DNA of 64,000 nt from NCBI GenBank assembly GCA_959347315.1, contig OY365812.1, forward strand, positions 1,916,185-1,980,184, written 5' to 3'. The stretch's first letter is position 1, and each line of letters opens with the position of its first letter. Of this stretch, positions 1 to 22,375 are shown one piece after another. The translations under genes were made by a program, and so were the position numbers. Under the pieces are notes generated by a model, which saw only the letters and a list, made by a program, of their open reading frames with translations, was not told the DNA's origin and searched no databases. Source of the stretch: Bimastos eiseni (Eukaryota > Annelida > Clitellata > Crassiclitellata > Lumbricidae).

Positions 1-2740
1 CACAAGCAGGCAGGCAGACAAACATACATACAGACAGACAGATAAACGGAAGAGGATGAGAGACTGCCAGATCCAAGGAATTGTAGAGCGAACAGAAGGA
101 GAAAGCGCATTCCAGTGAGAGAGAGACAGAGACCAATTGAGGCAAAGGATAGAGCATAGAATATATTAGCCGATATAACTTTCAACACGCTACAAATCAG
201 CGTCAATAACATCAGCAAAACGAAGTCGTGCTCACCCGACGGAAATCTCTTAAACTGTCGCCTGCTCCAAACCCTTCGCTTTCAACGCGTCAAAAGCAAT
301 CGCCGCTCGCACGCCATTATATCCGAATATAACTCGCGATTCTCGTTCAAAACTCACACGAAACGGCGACAATTACAAAACCATCCATCACGAATAACAG
401 TAGCCAAACCAAAGCGAAAGAAAAGCCTCTACAACACGCGGCGTTCCCGCTGCGATATCCTGCTGCATGCGTTGGTAACACAGCGGCCCAACTAGCTCCG
501 ATCGACCGACGTGCCAGGCTTCGAGATTGCCGAAGCCTGCGGCAGGCAGCGATCGGCTAAGGCAAGGAAGGCATATATGTCGTCCGCTTTTATCGAGACA
601 AATAGACTTTTCTGTCGAATGTTCGACGATGATTAGCCGAATTGACGTGCGAAATATCGCTAACTTGGATATGCTGCTATACCCAACGACCTCGTATTAT
701 AACGGCATAAACTACACCTTTTCGAATAATAGGGGACACGGGAAGTTTCGCATGAATTTCGCAACAATGATAATTGTATTGCATTATGGCATTTGTAAAG
801 CGCACTAGTAGGGTGAACCGTTCATAAGCGGCGCCCTGCCAGTGCGCAAGGCCCCGCGAGAAGCAGCAGGTTTTGAGATAAGTGAAAGAGGATGAGAGAC
901 TGCCAGATTGAATTTTAATTAGAGCGAACAGACGGAGAAAGCGCATTCCACAGAGAGCGATCAATGGAAGCAAAGAATCAAGACTGAGCCATGCATAGCA
1001 GTTCTAGTTCGAGGAATCAAGAGGTCAAGTCCATTGAATAAACAATTAATGAGTAACGAACTATTTAGTCGTGTAGCAAACTGTAGTAATTATTGTACTT
1101 TGCAACTACTGTTGCGACGGTGTTTACTGCACGAGGTATCAACTGATGGCTTGACAAACTAAGTCGTAATATGGTCAATATCCAGTAGGTCAGTCCGATA
1201 GGTCCTAATCATCGTCGATGGTCCTAATACAGTGTATATATGCAATTCGATGCGGTTTAAGTTACGAAATGAGACGGTCAATCGACAATTCTTTTGATTG
1301 CTCATGGGGCCCATCCGATGTTCCTACACTGCCTTTGCAGGTGGCTCAATAATGCACATGTCGGTTACTAACTTACTCACTCACTCACAGTTACTGGCTC
1401 TAAATATAAACACGTAAGCAATTTATTGATATATACTTTTAAAAGGAAATTCTGAAATTCCGACTAATCCGCTAAAACCCAAGAAAGTGTGTGGTTTAAC
1501 ACATATCGAAAAAATGCATATCAACTCTTACCCGGTTAGGTGTGGTTGTCCCATCTCGCAGTCCTCGCTTCTGATCACGCAAGGGAATTTCCTTCGATCA
1601 AAGTGATGCAAATAACTCGCAAAAGTCGTAATGCGGAATTGAATAACTCTAGCGATCGCATGCGTATTCGCCATACACAAAAAAACGCCAACTAAAAGCG
1701 ACGAAAACTTAATATACTCGTCGATGATGGATTGATTTGTCGTAATCGGCATTTTGATCATCGTATTCGGTAGAATGCGTTCGCGATTATGCAAAAATGG
1801 ACTGCTTTAAAACGAACGACAATTCTTATAGCGCATTAACAATCTATCGGCTGGAGAGAATTAATTATTAGGGCTGCCAACCGTACAGTTTCTTTCTGGA
1901 TCGCCCGGAAAGCAGAGGAGCTACTGGGCAATGCAGTGTTCCGAATATAGAGTTGGCCAGGCCAACGGATGTTGCACAAAAACGTAAACAACTTTCCTGA
2001 AATATAATATAGATATTATACTAACTTTGCAAATTCTGAATATCAAAATAAATAATAGTTCTGAATTTTCAATGGAGCAGCCACAATTGAACTGAAATCA
2101 CATCCTCTGTCATCGGAGGTAGACCTACTACGAATTAGTAGCAGTGTTGGGCACGAGACCAAAACCTCGAGACCAAGACCGAGACAAAGACCGAGAGGTC
2201 CAAGACCAAGACCAAGACCGAGACCGAGACCGAGACTGAGACCGATGGTTCGAAACCTAGACCTATACTCTTTTTTATAAACAATTCAATTTATTAAGAC
2301 GCAAACACGGAATAAGAGGCTTAAAACATTAATTTTATTCTTGAAGAATACTAATCTTAATAATGGTCCAGAAAACAGTTAACCGGTCAGTCTGAACTTT
2401 TGCAAGTTCAGCCTTTCGCCTCAGCCTGAGAATAAATATCACACTATAAACTACTTACAGTATACGATAGGTAAATAAGGAAAATTGTTATTATTATTAT
2501 TATTATTAATTTCTGGAAAACACTCTGACTAGTTTAAGATGACCTGGTAATCCCGTCTTTTACGGTCCCCATTGTTTAATAATAGAAATTACGTCATTCA
2601 ATTTCCATGGCAACCACGTCCGGCTTCAAGTAACTCGAGACTGGAGGTCGCGACGAGGAAAGGGAACGAAGCCAAACGGACGAGATACGTCGACCCTCTT
2701 CTTTCCGGAGCAGGAGTGGCAGGGAGGTCTGGGAAACAAA
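1..2740. other. Intergenic region with old repeat fragments
   Basis: I found no supportable gene here. A segment of about 70 bp beginning gaggatgagagactgccaga near 50 recurs near 887. Its reverse complement reads like the degenerate end of a LINE (WNAL-type residues), so both are probably remnants of one element. The first 45 bases are a CAGG/CAGA simple repeat. A hAT-like MITE fragment starts at 2142 (listed separately). The short open frames in the region have no domain I recognise. Confidence 0.5.
2142..2480 (+). mobile_element. hAT-like MITE fragment with GAGACC array
   Basis: The segment begins CAGTGTTGGGCACGAGACC and then carries a degenerate tandem GAGACC/AAGACC array. The following approximately 200 bp (TTTTTTATAAACAATT onward, ending near GATAGGTAAATAAG) matches the complete element at 34445-35257 almost base for base, apart from small indels. 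The right terminal repeat of that element is not seen here, so this looks like a 3'-truncated or diverged copy. It lies about 260 bp upstream of the COX17-like start codon. Confidence 0.7.
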
Positions 2741-4212
2741 ATGGCGTCGATGATCATCGATTATCTGGACAAGCTCATGCCAAAGAAGACGCATATGGCA
2801 CCAAACAGGGCAGCGGCAACGTGTAAACCATGCACGGTCTGCTCCGACGCCAGGAAAGCCAAGGAAAAATGGTAGGCAGCTGCTTTGATTATTAGACTAT
2901 TACTAACCTCTGTAGCGAAAATTTCATAATGGTCAATGCATCATCAATCCATTGTCTCTAACATTCAAATAAATCAATATTATATATACACCTAGTTTTA
3001 GGTGGCCCTAACTTGCTTTGGAATGAAATAGTTGCGGTAGATTTTTAGAATACTGTGGACAGCTAAGAAAACGAATGAATGGGTCCAGTAGACTGACGAT
3101 GTCGAAAGGAATTCACTCAATTCGATCAAAAAGAGGAAATAATAGTATTTTGGACAACAAGTAAAATTAGAAATAAATGCGCGTCGGGTTTGGTCGGGTC
3201 TTGCACTTCATAGGTCGGGTCGGGTCGGGTCAGGTAAGTGACTTCAGAAGTCAGGTCGGGTTCACTTTGGATAGGTCGGGTTTGGGTTGGGTCATGAAAA
3301 CTGTAGTACCCATTGACAACTCTGAGCCAACCTTCGGAAGGTTGGTGAAAAGACACTCTTCCGTATTTAATTGGGTCTCCTGTGCAATTGACAATATAAT
3401 TTTTTGCCATAAAATTGTACTTTGGATTGACAACTAAACTGAAAAAGTAGAAACGTAAAATATAATGATCACAATAAATGAAGCACAACATTTTGACAGT
3501 TTAAGTTTGTGTGCCGAACCTCCCAAAATTGAAATTGCGTATTGAAATCCATAAATTTTAACAGACATAGGCCTGTAGTAGGAATAGAAACCAGCACTAC
3601 CATGCAGTCTGTTTCTATATTAAAAGTGAAGATCAATGAGAAGCATTAACTTATGACTACGACTAAAAAACTTCTATAGCGCCGCCGTAATAACGCAAAG
3701 CGCATCAACCGACGGCGCAATAAAACAAATCCGAAATGAGGTGAAATCCAAAAGGTCAGTCCTTGCAGGAAACAGAAAGACAGTCTAAGGAGGATAGACT
3801 TAGTGAGTGTATTAGTTTAAACCTTAATAACAGTATCACACAATGATGAAACATTTCTTCCTTAGTCCACTGGCTTGCTATCATTTAGGCCTACTTTTTA
3901 TATTTTAATTTTGTTTAATCCAACTTTGCCGCCCTTTGAAATATGCCGCCTCTAGGCCGGGCTTTGCTGGCCTAGTAGTAGTAAATACGATGCTGCGTTG
4001 TCCGCGGTATAATTCCAAACGTTTTGGTACACCCTCGTCGCTAGAACGTGAAGTGATCAAATTAAACATTCGCTTGTAGCATCGCCGAGAAAGGAGAGGC
4101 TCTGTGTAAGGACCTCGTCAAGGCCCACGAAGACTGTCTCCTGACGAATGGGGGCACTCCCAAGAACGGGGCAGCTCATAAGAACGGGAACACTCCGAAG
4201 AACGCCCACTGA
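2741..4212 (+). CDS. COX17: COX17-like cytochrome c oxidase copper chaperone (2 exons)
   Basis: Joined exons 2741-2871 and 4080-4212 encode 87 residues. The donor is AAATG|GTAGGC and the acceptor CTTGTAG|C; the split codon becomes Cys44, and 264 nt give 87 codons plus stop. Cysteines at 28, 31, 34, 44, 53 and 63 form a twin CX9C helical hairpin (C34-C44 and C53-C63), the COX17 fold in which the two helices are held by disulfides made in the mitochondrial intermembrane space. The context CKPCTVCSDARKAKEKC matches the family segment KPCCxC...KARDxC, and IAEKGEALC matches the IIEKGE region. COX17 hands Cu(I) to SCO1 and COX11 for cytochrome c oxidase. Oddities: the second of the two adjacent copper-binding cysteines is Thr32, an extra Cys28 is present, and there is a 24-residue Asn/Lys-rich tail after C63 (the usual protein is about 63 residues). 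ATGGCG at the start resembles a YY1-type start context. It could be a diverged paralogue. Confidence 0.83.
2872..4079 (+). other. COX17-like intron with GGGTC-rich patch
   Basis: This intron of about 1.2 kb contains a G-rich, strand-biased patch at 3180-3300 made of imperfect GGTCGGGTC units, probably a remnant of the same kind of element as the GAGACC MITEs. A TAGGCCTA octamer is at 3886-3893. I saw no other exon. Confidence 0.5.
4080..4212 (+). CDS. COX17: COX17-like exon 2 with repeat-derived C-terminal tail
   Basis: This exon supplies the second CX9C pair and then a tail, GGTPKNGAAHKNGNTPKNAH. The tail is encoded by imperfect tandem copies of an AAGAACGG-N-CTCC unit of roughly 27-30 nt. 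A further copy continues after the TGA at 4210-4212 (AAGAACGGAACCGCTCCGAA), so the stop codon arose inside the repeat array. The last 18 or so residues are therefore probably recent and low-complexity rather than part of the ancestral fold. Confidence 0.8.
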
Positions 4213-4651
4213 TAAGAACGGAACCGCTCCGAAGAAGTGACGTGACGTGAGTATTGGACATCCGTTCAGTAACCTGTTATCTCTAACAAGTACATTTCAA
4301 AAGACGTCTGTTGCTTACCTGCTGTCACCTCGATTGTATAGATAACTGTACCTAACCTCAACTTCGTAGTCTATCTGCTTTTACCTGCGTATCTTAATTT
4401 ACCTTCGTTAGCCTATCTCATCACCTCGCCTCCATACCTTTCCTCGTCTCTTTGCCTTAGCTGAGCAGCTTGACTTGAAGAGGTGCTATATAAATTCTCG
4501 AAACGAATGAATGAGTGAAACAGTTAGTGCCCTGACAAAATACAGACAAATAGTCAAACACTACCATTTGCATTCCATACCTAATATTTCTCTCGATTTT
4601 GTTACCATTTAATTGCACAACCTCCTAGTGTGTGTGTTTGAATGTGAATGA

Positions 4652-4661
4652 GTGTGTGTGT

Positions 4662-4725
<64 letters not shown>
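4652..4725 (+). repeat. (TG)n microsatellite
   Basis: Alternating TG with a single interruption (TATG) near 4665. It lies in non-coding DNA between the COX17-like and RBM24 genes. Confidence 0.95.
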
Positions 4726-4728
<3 letters not shown>

Positions 4729-6889
4729 ATCGATAGGTTGTATGTCCTGTTTAAAATATTGTTGTAACTTAGTTAACTAGTCCAGCATTAGCCAAACTCT
4801 TAGCAAAGCATGCAAACTTAACCAGATGTTAGCAAATTAATTTATTCTGAGGAAGGCCCTGTTAGCCTGTCCTTTTTGGGATCTTACTCCCCCATTGACC
4901 CCTTTCCCCAAAACGGCAGTCCCATGATTTTTCTGTTTGTTTACTGGGAACAATAAAACACGTGGTTATGGTGACTATAAATATTATAATGATTGATGTA
5001 AGCATACTGAAAATGTCGTCTTGTCCGTGCATTATCGACCCATTGACAGTTTGTAAATGTTGATTATTACTGGAGTATGTTTTCTTTTCTTTCAATAGGT
5101 GGGAAGGCGCAAAATCAGAGTTCGGGGAAAGTGAAGATGGGAAACTGGAAAGGAATCGGAAAGTTGAAAATGGAAAGAAATCGGGGATGGGTAAAGAAAC
5201 AGGGAAAAGAAATTGCGAAACTAGGATCACCTTACAGTAGAAACCAACTGGAAACGTTTGCAAAAATAGGATGTGGGAAAAACTGTGAAACAAAGTTATC
5301 AAGAAAGTGGAAGTGGAATCTAGGGTTCAAAAAGAAAATTGGTAAAAATTGGAAAAATTTGAATAAGATAGAAGCTTAGATGTGAAAAAACTGGGAAATG
5401 TAGATAAAGAGAAGCTGGGAAAAAACTGTTATTCTGAAACATACTAGGTAAAACAGTTGGAGTCGAAACTGCAATTTAAGGTTTTCAAGAAAACGGGAGC
5501 AGAAATTCGAATCAAAAGAGAGACAAGGAAAAAATCGAAATCTGTAGGGTCGGTAGCTCGGACTTGAAAAAAAACTCGACTAATTACAGGAAAAATTATA
5601 ATCAGAAAAACAGCCAATATGAGAAACGTGGGTAGAAAAAGGCATAAAATGGGACAACGCACGCTAAAGGGAACAATAATCTCTGCTACCATGACAGCCA
5701 CCCACATATAAAAGCAGATATTCAGTAGAAAACGAGTCGATTGTAGATCTAATCCACCTCGAATAAGACTCGGAATCTTTCTGTGTAATATTGCCATATC
5801 TTCTCGGAAGCAGGAGTGGTCTTACCGGCTAATTAATTTAGAATGAGTATTACTCTGAGGACGTTGTAAATCACTATAACGACTCAACCATTGATTAAAA
5901 GGATCTTTGCGTTTGACTCATAATAAGCTGCAACTTCCGATATGAATTAACCTAACTCCCAAGACCTCCGAAATGTTGACTGAGTGATTGGCGGACTTAA
6001 CTGATTGACTGACTGATCTGTTGAATGAATAGTGAATAAAGCGGGCAATCATTCAATCAATAAGTAGGCCCTGTATTGCTTTATTTTTACACAGTCATTA
6101 ACTCACACGAGGACTATGATCCGTATTAAAACTCATTTGGAGTTAATTAATTAAGCTCATTCTCTACTATACCAGAGGCTGATATCGCAGTCAATGCTAA
6201 ACTGTGCGCATATACGCACGCACACTGGCCATGCAGAATTTAGTTTGTTCCAAATTCTTTTTGGAAACTAGGCCTATGTGAATCTAGTCTCCTACATAAA
6301 TCTCGTCTCCTTTGTAGAGTCCTGCCCTCTTGCGAACGAAGTAGAATTTATAAGTCGTAGCAGGCTCAGATCATTTCTGAAAATGTAGTTGTATCACGGC
6401 GAAGGCGATTAGTATGTAAGTAAGTAAGTAGTCACTTTATTTATCTAAAAAGCGCGCGTGCACACACATTACGCTGTATACAGCTGTTGAAATATATAGT
6501 CTACATATTTCTTTGCAGGTACGTCTGTAGGCCTACCCTAAATCGCGTAATGGTATTCTTGTGGCTATTTGAAAACTTACATTTTATCCGGGTTGGAGTT
6601 GGGAGCGCTTTTGAGCAGTAGCCTTGAAAAATCGCTATATAAATTTTTGCATGAATGAAAAAATATACATGAAACTGTAACAGCTGTAAATTGTAAAAAT
6701 ATGCAATACAATTGAAAGTTGATATCGTAGCGCGCTCCAACTTCAAGCAAGACAAGCCTTGCACGAGAGCGCCTTTCGCAACATGCTTATAATTCACAAT
6801 TTATCCTAAAATATATAAGTTTTTAATTGTGATTTAAATTGAATAACAGATGTGCCCCTGTAGTTTGGAGAATCTTCCTCTGTAAGGGT

Positions 6890-7085
6890 CGTGAGACCGA
6901 GAATGCCTCATTCATTCAAGAATTTATATAGCGCCTTTTAAAGTTTCTACTCATAAGAACTTCATCCCGAACTAAAAGCTGAGTTTTCAAATGGCCATGA
7001 AATGTTCAACTACACGATATAGGGAAGAGGCGTAACTGCAGAGAAAGACCATTCCAAACCCTAGAGGGCCTATCACCGAGTATGC
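6890..7085 (-). repeat. Dispersed repeat with TATATAGCGCC end (family B)
   Basis: Starting from ATTTATATAGCGCCTTTT, this segment carries the ordered words CTACTCA, GAGTTTTCAAA, GGCCAT, a CTACACGATATA-like string and GGGAAGAGGC. The same order recurs at 36195-36365 inside DLAT intron 3, so it is a dispersed short element. The GCGCTATATAAA terminus (reverse complement) is shared with LINE ends in this window, which suggests a SINE mobilised by that LINE. Confidence 0.65.
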
Positions 7086-7383
7086 GCCGTTTTGCCTACG
7101 TTCAAACCCAGAAGTAAACAAGAGGATTCAGATAAGAGATAGCATCATAGAATCTTCCGCACACTCGACCCCCACTGATACACCGAGGCTCCCAGAATGC
7201 AACGCACTTCCGGTGGCCCGAGCGATAGCAGACGCACGCGCACACGTCCTAATCGACCAACGCGTAGGAAAATAAATATCGACTTACGAAGAATTACGGG
7301 GCCTAGAGGGAGGAATGTGGTGGGGGTTGGTTAGGGAAGAAGTAGGGAGTGAGTTATGAAGGGCGCGGCGATCTTAAATGATA

Positions 7384-7806
7384 GAGTGAGTGAGTGAGTG
7401 AGTGAGTGAGTGAGTGAGTGAGTGAGTGAGTGAGTGAGTGAGTGAGTGAGTGAGTGAGTGAGTGAGTGAGTGAGTGAGTGAGTGAGTGAGTGAGTGAGTG
7501 AGTGAGTGAGTGAGTGAGTGAGTGAGTGAGTGAGTGAGTGAGTGAGTGAGTGAGTGAGTGAGTGAGTGAGTGAGTGAGTGAGTGAGTGAGTGAGTGAGTG
7601 AGTGAGTGAGTGAGTGAGTGAGTGAGTGAGTGAGTGAGTGAGTGAGTGAGTGAGTGAGTGAGTGAGTGAGTGAGTGAGTGAGTGAGTGAGTGAGTGAGTG
7701 AGTGAGTGAGTGAGTGAGTGAGTGAGTGAGTGAGTGAGTGAGTGAGTGAGTGAGTGAGTGAGTGAGTGAGTGAGTGAGTGAGTGAGTGAGTGAGTGAGTG
7801 AGTGAG
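7384..7806 (+). repeat. (GAGT)n microsatellite, about 105 units
   Basis: 423 bp of uninterrupted GAGT, continuing into degenerate GAGC/GAGG units to about 7845. Open frames through it (Thr-His-Ser-Leu repeats) are artefacts of the repeat. Confidence 0.98.
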
Positions 7807-7917
7807 CGAGGGAGCGAGCGAGCGAGCGAGCGAGTGAGTGAGCGAGTGAGAGTAAGAGGAAGAGAGAGAAACAGAAACTCACAGATAGGGAGACGTCTAG
7901 AAGGATCGAGACAAATT

Positions 7918-7995
<78 letters not shown>

Positions 7996-7996
7996 G
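7918..7996 (+). repeat. (GA)n followed by (GACA)n
   Basis: A GA run to about 7954 passes directly into about 10 GACA units. It is a shorter relative of the much longer AGAC array at 9953. Confidence 0.95.
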
Positions 7997-8498
7997 ACAG
8001 AGACAGAACTTGACTGATAAGCGATGTGATTGATAGGCCTAACTGAAGTTTAACTGAGAAGTTTCACGAATAATCCAAACTTCACTGGTGACAAATTTAG
8101 CAGCACAGCTAAAACGATAAAGGAATTCGCTGATACGGAATTTAATAGTAAAGAAACATTTACTCTGTAAATTAAATTGCGGTTTGTCAGCTTGATAAGG
8201 CCTACGATTAAACAAATATTGAATTGAAGCTAAGCTTAGGAAATTGGCTGAAAGCCAAGTACTATAGCTGATTAGGAACTTTGCCAAGAATCCGAACTTA
8301 GCTGGTAATGTGAGGATGTTAGGCTCATGCATCTAACACAGGTGTGTAGTGGAAGCCAGTGTAATATTCAACAGGTGGTGCTTCGCTAAAGGAACCTCAT
8401 CGTTGGAGACTTTTTAATTCGACGGTGGTCTGAAGATTATGAGGTGAGAAGAAATGGAGTCAGACAGCGAGGAAAGTAGATAGAAGAGAGAGAGGGAA

Positions 8499-8532
<34 letters not shown>

Positions 8533-8851
8533 CCAGACATATAGAGATAGATAGAGGTATGCAGACAGAGACAGACAAACAGCCAGACACACAGACAGAC
8601 AAGGTTGGCCAGGTTAACAGCTAACTAACAAACACACACCGGCTTTCGTACTCCTTAACCTAGCAACCTCAACACACATCCATCTAGCGACTGGCAACGA
8701 AGGGATACCGCCGCCAACCTTCCTCATCACCAGGTGGAGTTAGAGACGCTTGCATTTAAAAGGTGCCAGCGGGATCATAAAACGTGCGCTTCCATTGACC
8801 CAAGATCAACGCCCTCATTAGAGCCGACCCTACCACAGCGTTTTCCTCTCG

Positions 8852-8990
8852 TGGCACCAGTCCCAAGCAAGGATAAGGGAGAAGGGCAACGAAAATCGTG
8901 TTTGTTTATGAGACCAGCGTTAAACTGCTAATGTTGCTTAGAGTGGGGCCAGTCCGAATTCAGGAAAAATGGAGAAGGGCGACATATCGT
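8852..8990 (+). repeat. Two copies of a CCAGTCCCAAGC-type dispersed tail repeat
   Basis: GGCACCAGTCCCAAGCAAGG, GGGCAACG and a GTTAAACTG string appear in the order seen at 14580, 14692, 39370, 44890, 53625 and (reverse strand) 54125. A second, weaker copy (GGCCAGTCCGAATTC... GGGCGAC) starts at 8943. The pattern resembles 3' tails of RTE-type LINEs and their SINEs in other animals; that assignment is inference. Confidence 0.55.
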
Positions 8991-9105
8991 CGTAACAAAG
9001 GCTAGTTTATTTACGCTACGAAGGCATCGATTATCAAAATATCAGGAAATACGGACAAATAAAGAGAGAATATAAATAAATATAATGGTGTTCGTTCACC
9101 TTTTA

Positions 9106-9336
9106 TGTCTTTATGTCTTTATGTCTTTTTGTCTTTATGTCTTTATGTCTTTTTGTCTTTATGTCTTTTTGTCTTCTTGTCTTTATGTCTTTTTGTCTTT
9201 TTGTCTTTATGTCTTTTTGTCTTTTTGTCTTTATGTCTTTTTGTCTTTATGTCTTTTTGTCTTTTTGTCTTTATTTCTTTTTGTCTTTTTGTCTTTATGT
9301 CTTTTTGTCTTTTTGTCTTTATGTCTTTTTGTCTTT
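9106..9336 (+). repeat. Octamer array TTTATGTC / TTTTTGTC
   Basis: About 28 tandem 8-mers in which one position alternates irregularly between A and T, with one TTCTTGTC variant. The three open frames through it (Phe-Val-Leu-Ser-rich) are repeat artefacts. Confidence 0.92.
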
Positions 9337-9559
9337 ATATCTGCCTAATTCGACAGTACTCATCGTAACCCAACAAAACCCCAAACGACAGAACGATGAT
9401 CAACCCAATATACGGTGACTATGCTTCCAACGGCAGATGACAAACACTGACGTCAATAAATTCACCCACCCTATACCTATGCAGCCACACGAACACCTTG
9501 TCATCTAACCACTTATTATCTTCAGACCACCCTCGAATTAAAAAGCTTCCCCGAACAAA

Positions 9560-9840
9560 TCCACCCATTCATCAGTCAATCATACCATCCATCCATTCAT
9601 TCACCTATCGATCGATCGATCCATTCATCCATCCATTCATCCATCCATCTATTGCCATCTCTCCACCCTTCCATCCATCTAGCCATTCCATCCGTCTACC
9701 CAACCCAATCCATGCAACCCTATACCCTTCAATCCATCCATCCATTCTTCCATCCTTCCATCCCACCCTTCCTCCCTCCTCCCTCTCTCCTCCTTCCCTC
9801 CCTCATTCCATCCATTCTTCCATCCATCCATCCTTCAAAC
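9560..9840 (+). repeat. Degenerate (CATC)n / pyrimidine-rich tract
   Basis: CCATCCATC words are mixed with CCTTCC and CTCC strings and contain almost no G. This is non-coding simple sequence. Confidence 0.85.
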
Positions 9841-9950
9841 TACACCTGTCGCCGACGCAGTTGGACCGAAATGCTGCGTTCCATTGGACTCACATCTCTT
9901 TCTCGATTATCCGAATTCCAATCAATATCCAGATGGATGTCTCAACTTCT

Positions 9951-10409
<459 letters not shown>

Positions 10410-10659
10410 TAAGTTCTAAGTTATCCATCCATAGTTCCATGACTTCAGTTGACGTCTGTCTGTCTGTCCATCAATCTGTCTATTTGTCTGTCTGTCTGTC
10501 TGCCTGTATGTCCGTGTACAAGGACTGTTTCTAAGCCAATCATTCGTCCTGTGTACCATTACCTGGTCAGAGCGAATTGCACAGGCCAGGCGTTGCTTCG
10601 CAATCTGTGTCTGTCAGTCTTTGTCTGTTTGTGTGTTTGTCTGTTTCTGCCCGTCTCCG

Positions 10660-11400
<741 letters not shown>

Positions 11401-11663
11401 ACGGAAAAATAAACGTTCCAACGGGATTTTCGCCGAAGAGGAGATCCAGTATCAAGAGAAAAACACAAAGCGAGCCTTTCGAAGGCTAATTCACTTCTCG
11501 TTCCTTCTCTAATTCGTTCTAACCTTCCAGACGAATTCTTCCCGACAGACGCGAGACGTTAAAACGAAGAAAATCTCCGAAAGTCGCATTTTTCCTGTCA
11601 ATATTTTTGATACTCGTCAGCGCAGAAAATTACATATTACCTAGAGGCTCAGGTCCGGTGGTT

Positions 11664-11683
11664 TGACGTCAGACGTTACGTCA
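11664..11683 (+). promoter_or_regulatory. Paired CRE/ATF sites in RBM24 promoter
   Basis: A perfect palindromic TGACGTCA (11664-11671) and a TTACGTCA (11676-11683) lie 12 bp apart, start to start, about 140 bp upstream of the RBM24 start codon. TGACGTCA is the canonical CREB/ATF site. Three more such sites lie just inside intron 1. I see no TATA box near by. Confidence 0.55.
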
Positions 11684-11816
11684 CGCTGAAACGCGCCTCC
11701 TATGGCTGGACGCCTAGAAGTTCTCCGAAGAGAATTGTTATTACATAGAACTCGCTCATGAGCAAAGATTGTTTAGTGGTGTAGGAAGATAAAGTGAAGA
11801 AGTACGTTAAGGATCA

Positions 11817-21445
<9,629 letters not shown>

Positions 21446-21525
21446 ACGTTGCTTTTCACACTCTGGTCCGTGTTAAGGTGAACAATGCAACTGCTCGGAT
21501 GTACGTGATTTCGGGCAAGAACGTG

Positions 21526-22375
21526 ATTGGCCCGAAAGAAATTTCTAATTGTCATTGGCTGGATGCACTTGACGTGCGTCAAGAACGTAATTGGCTTGTA
21601 TAAAATCCTAAATTATGATTGGCTGGCGACAGTTGCTGTCTGCCAGTAGCATATTTCGCTGGGTACAAATTAATCCGCCATTGTGTCTAAACGTTGCTTA
21701 GAACCTTCTAGAATTTACAGCGATTCTTATTGGATGATTTTCCAGCCAATAAAAATGCTGGCTCGAAATACGTATCACAGCAGCCAATCACAGTCCGCAT
21801 GTTATAATTACTGGGTTTTGATTGGTCCCAAATGAGACCTGTAATTCCGCCAATTAGAGCATGTCAGAGTCAAAGCAAACAATTGTTATAGGCTAACTTT
21901 TCAAAAGCTAAAAATAACTAATAGTTTTCGAAAACGCCACAATAAGCACCAAAGTAAAACTCTAACCAATCAGAGGCGTGTTTGCTTAAATATGGGACCA
22001 ATGAGAAAACAGCTTTATTAAAATCCTTCCCGAATTCCTCGTAGAATTGGTCAGAAGTCACCAAGAAACTATTTCATTGGCCAGCAATTTCATGTCGGTT
22101 GGCCTAAGTCAATTCCTTTGAACGGACGCAAATGCAGAGCAACTGTCAGAGAAAATTGTAAAATTGTACTAATGAAGGCTGACAATAGAATATGAAAAAC
22201 TTCCAAGATTTTACATCTAAAATATACGAAGGCAAGCGCAAAGGAAATCTCAATCGTGGATAATAATATAATATTATGTGAAAATGTAAAAAGAACTGGT
22301 TTTAGATGAGAAAAGCTCTAAAAAGTCGTGTAATTTCGGTGCGAAGTGAGAATTTCCACTCAATTGGCTTCCAAT
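21526..22375. promoter_or_regulatory. Cluster of 15 CCAAT/ATTGG boxes downstream of RBM24 stop
   Basis: ATTGG occurs at 21526, 21554, 21590, 21618, 21729, 21821, 22046, 22076 and 22363. CCAAT occurs at 21746, 21784, 21850, 21966, 21998 and 22371. Several have full NF-Y context (CAGCCAATCA, AACCAATCAGAG, TCATTGGCTGG). Uniform composition would give fewer than two in this interval. It could be a 3' regulatory region, a promoter, or a decayed repeat that happens to contain the motif. Confidence 0.4.

Larger units (their letters stand above)
4213..7383. other. Intergenic region with SINE/LINE tails
   Basis: I found no gene. There are three copies of the tail motif in which GCGCTATATAAA, or a close variant, is followed or preceded by an ATGAATGA run: near 4482-4515 (+), 6630-6655 (+) and 6900-6935 (-). 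A (TG)n microsatellite occupies 4652-4725. A G/A-biased patch with repeated GGGAAA and GGAAAA words lies at about 5100-5660; its open frames are compositional and match no family I know. Confidence 0.5.

Noticed and set aside
5077..5379. Lys/Gly/Asn-rich 100-codon frame
   Set aside because: Arises from a purine-rich GGGAAA patch; biased composition and no domain.
7331..7882. Minus-strand frame of 183 codons rich in Thr-His-Ser-Leu
   Set aside because: Direct translation of the (GAGT)n microsatellite; open in every frame because the repeat has no stop.
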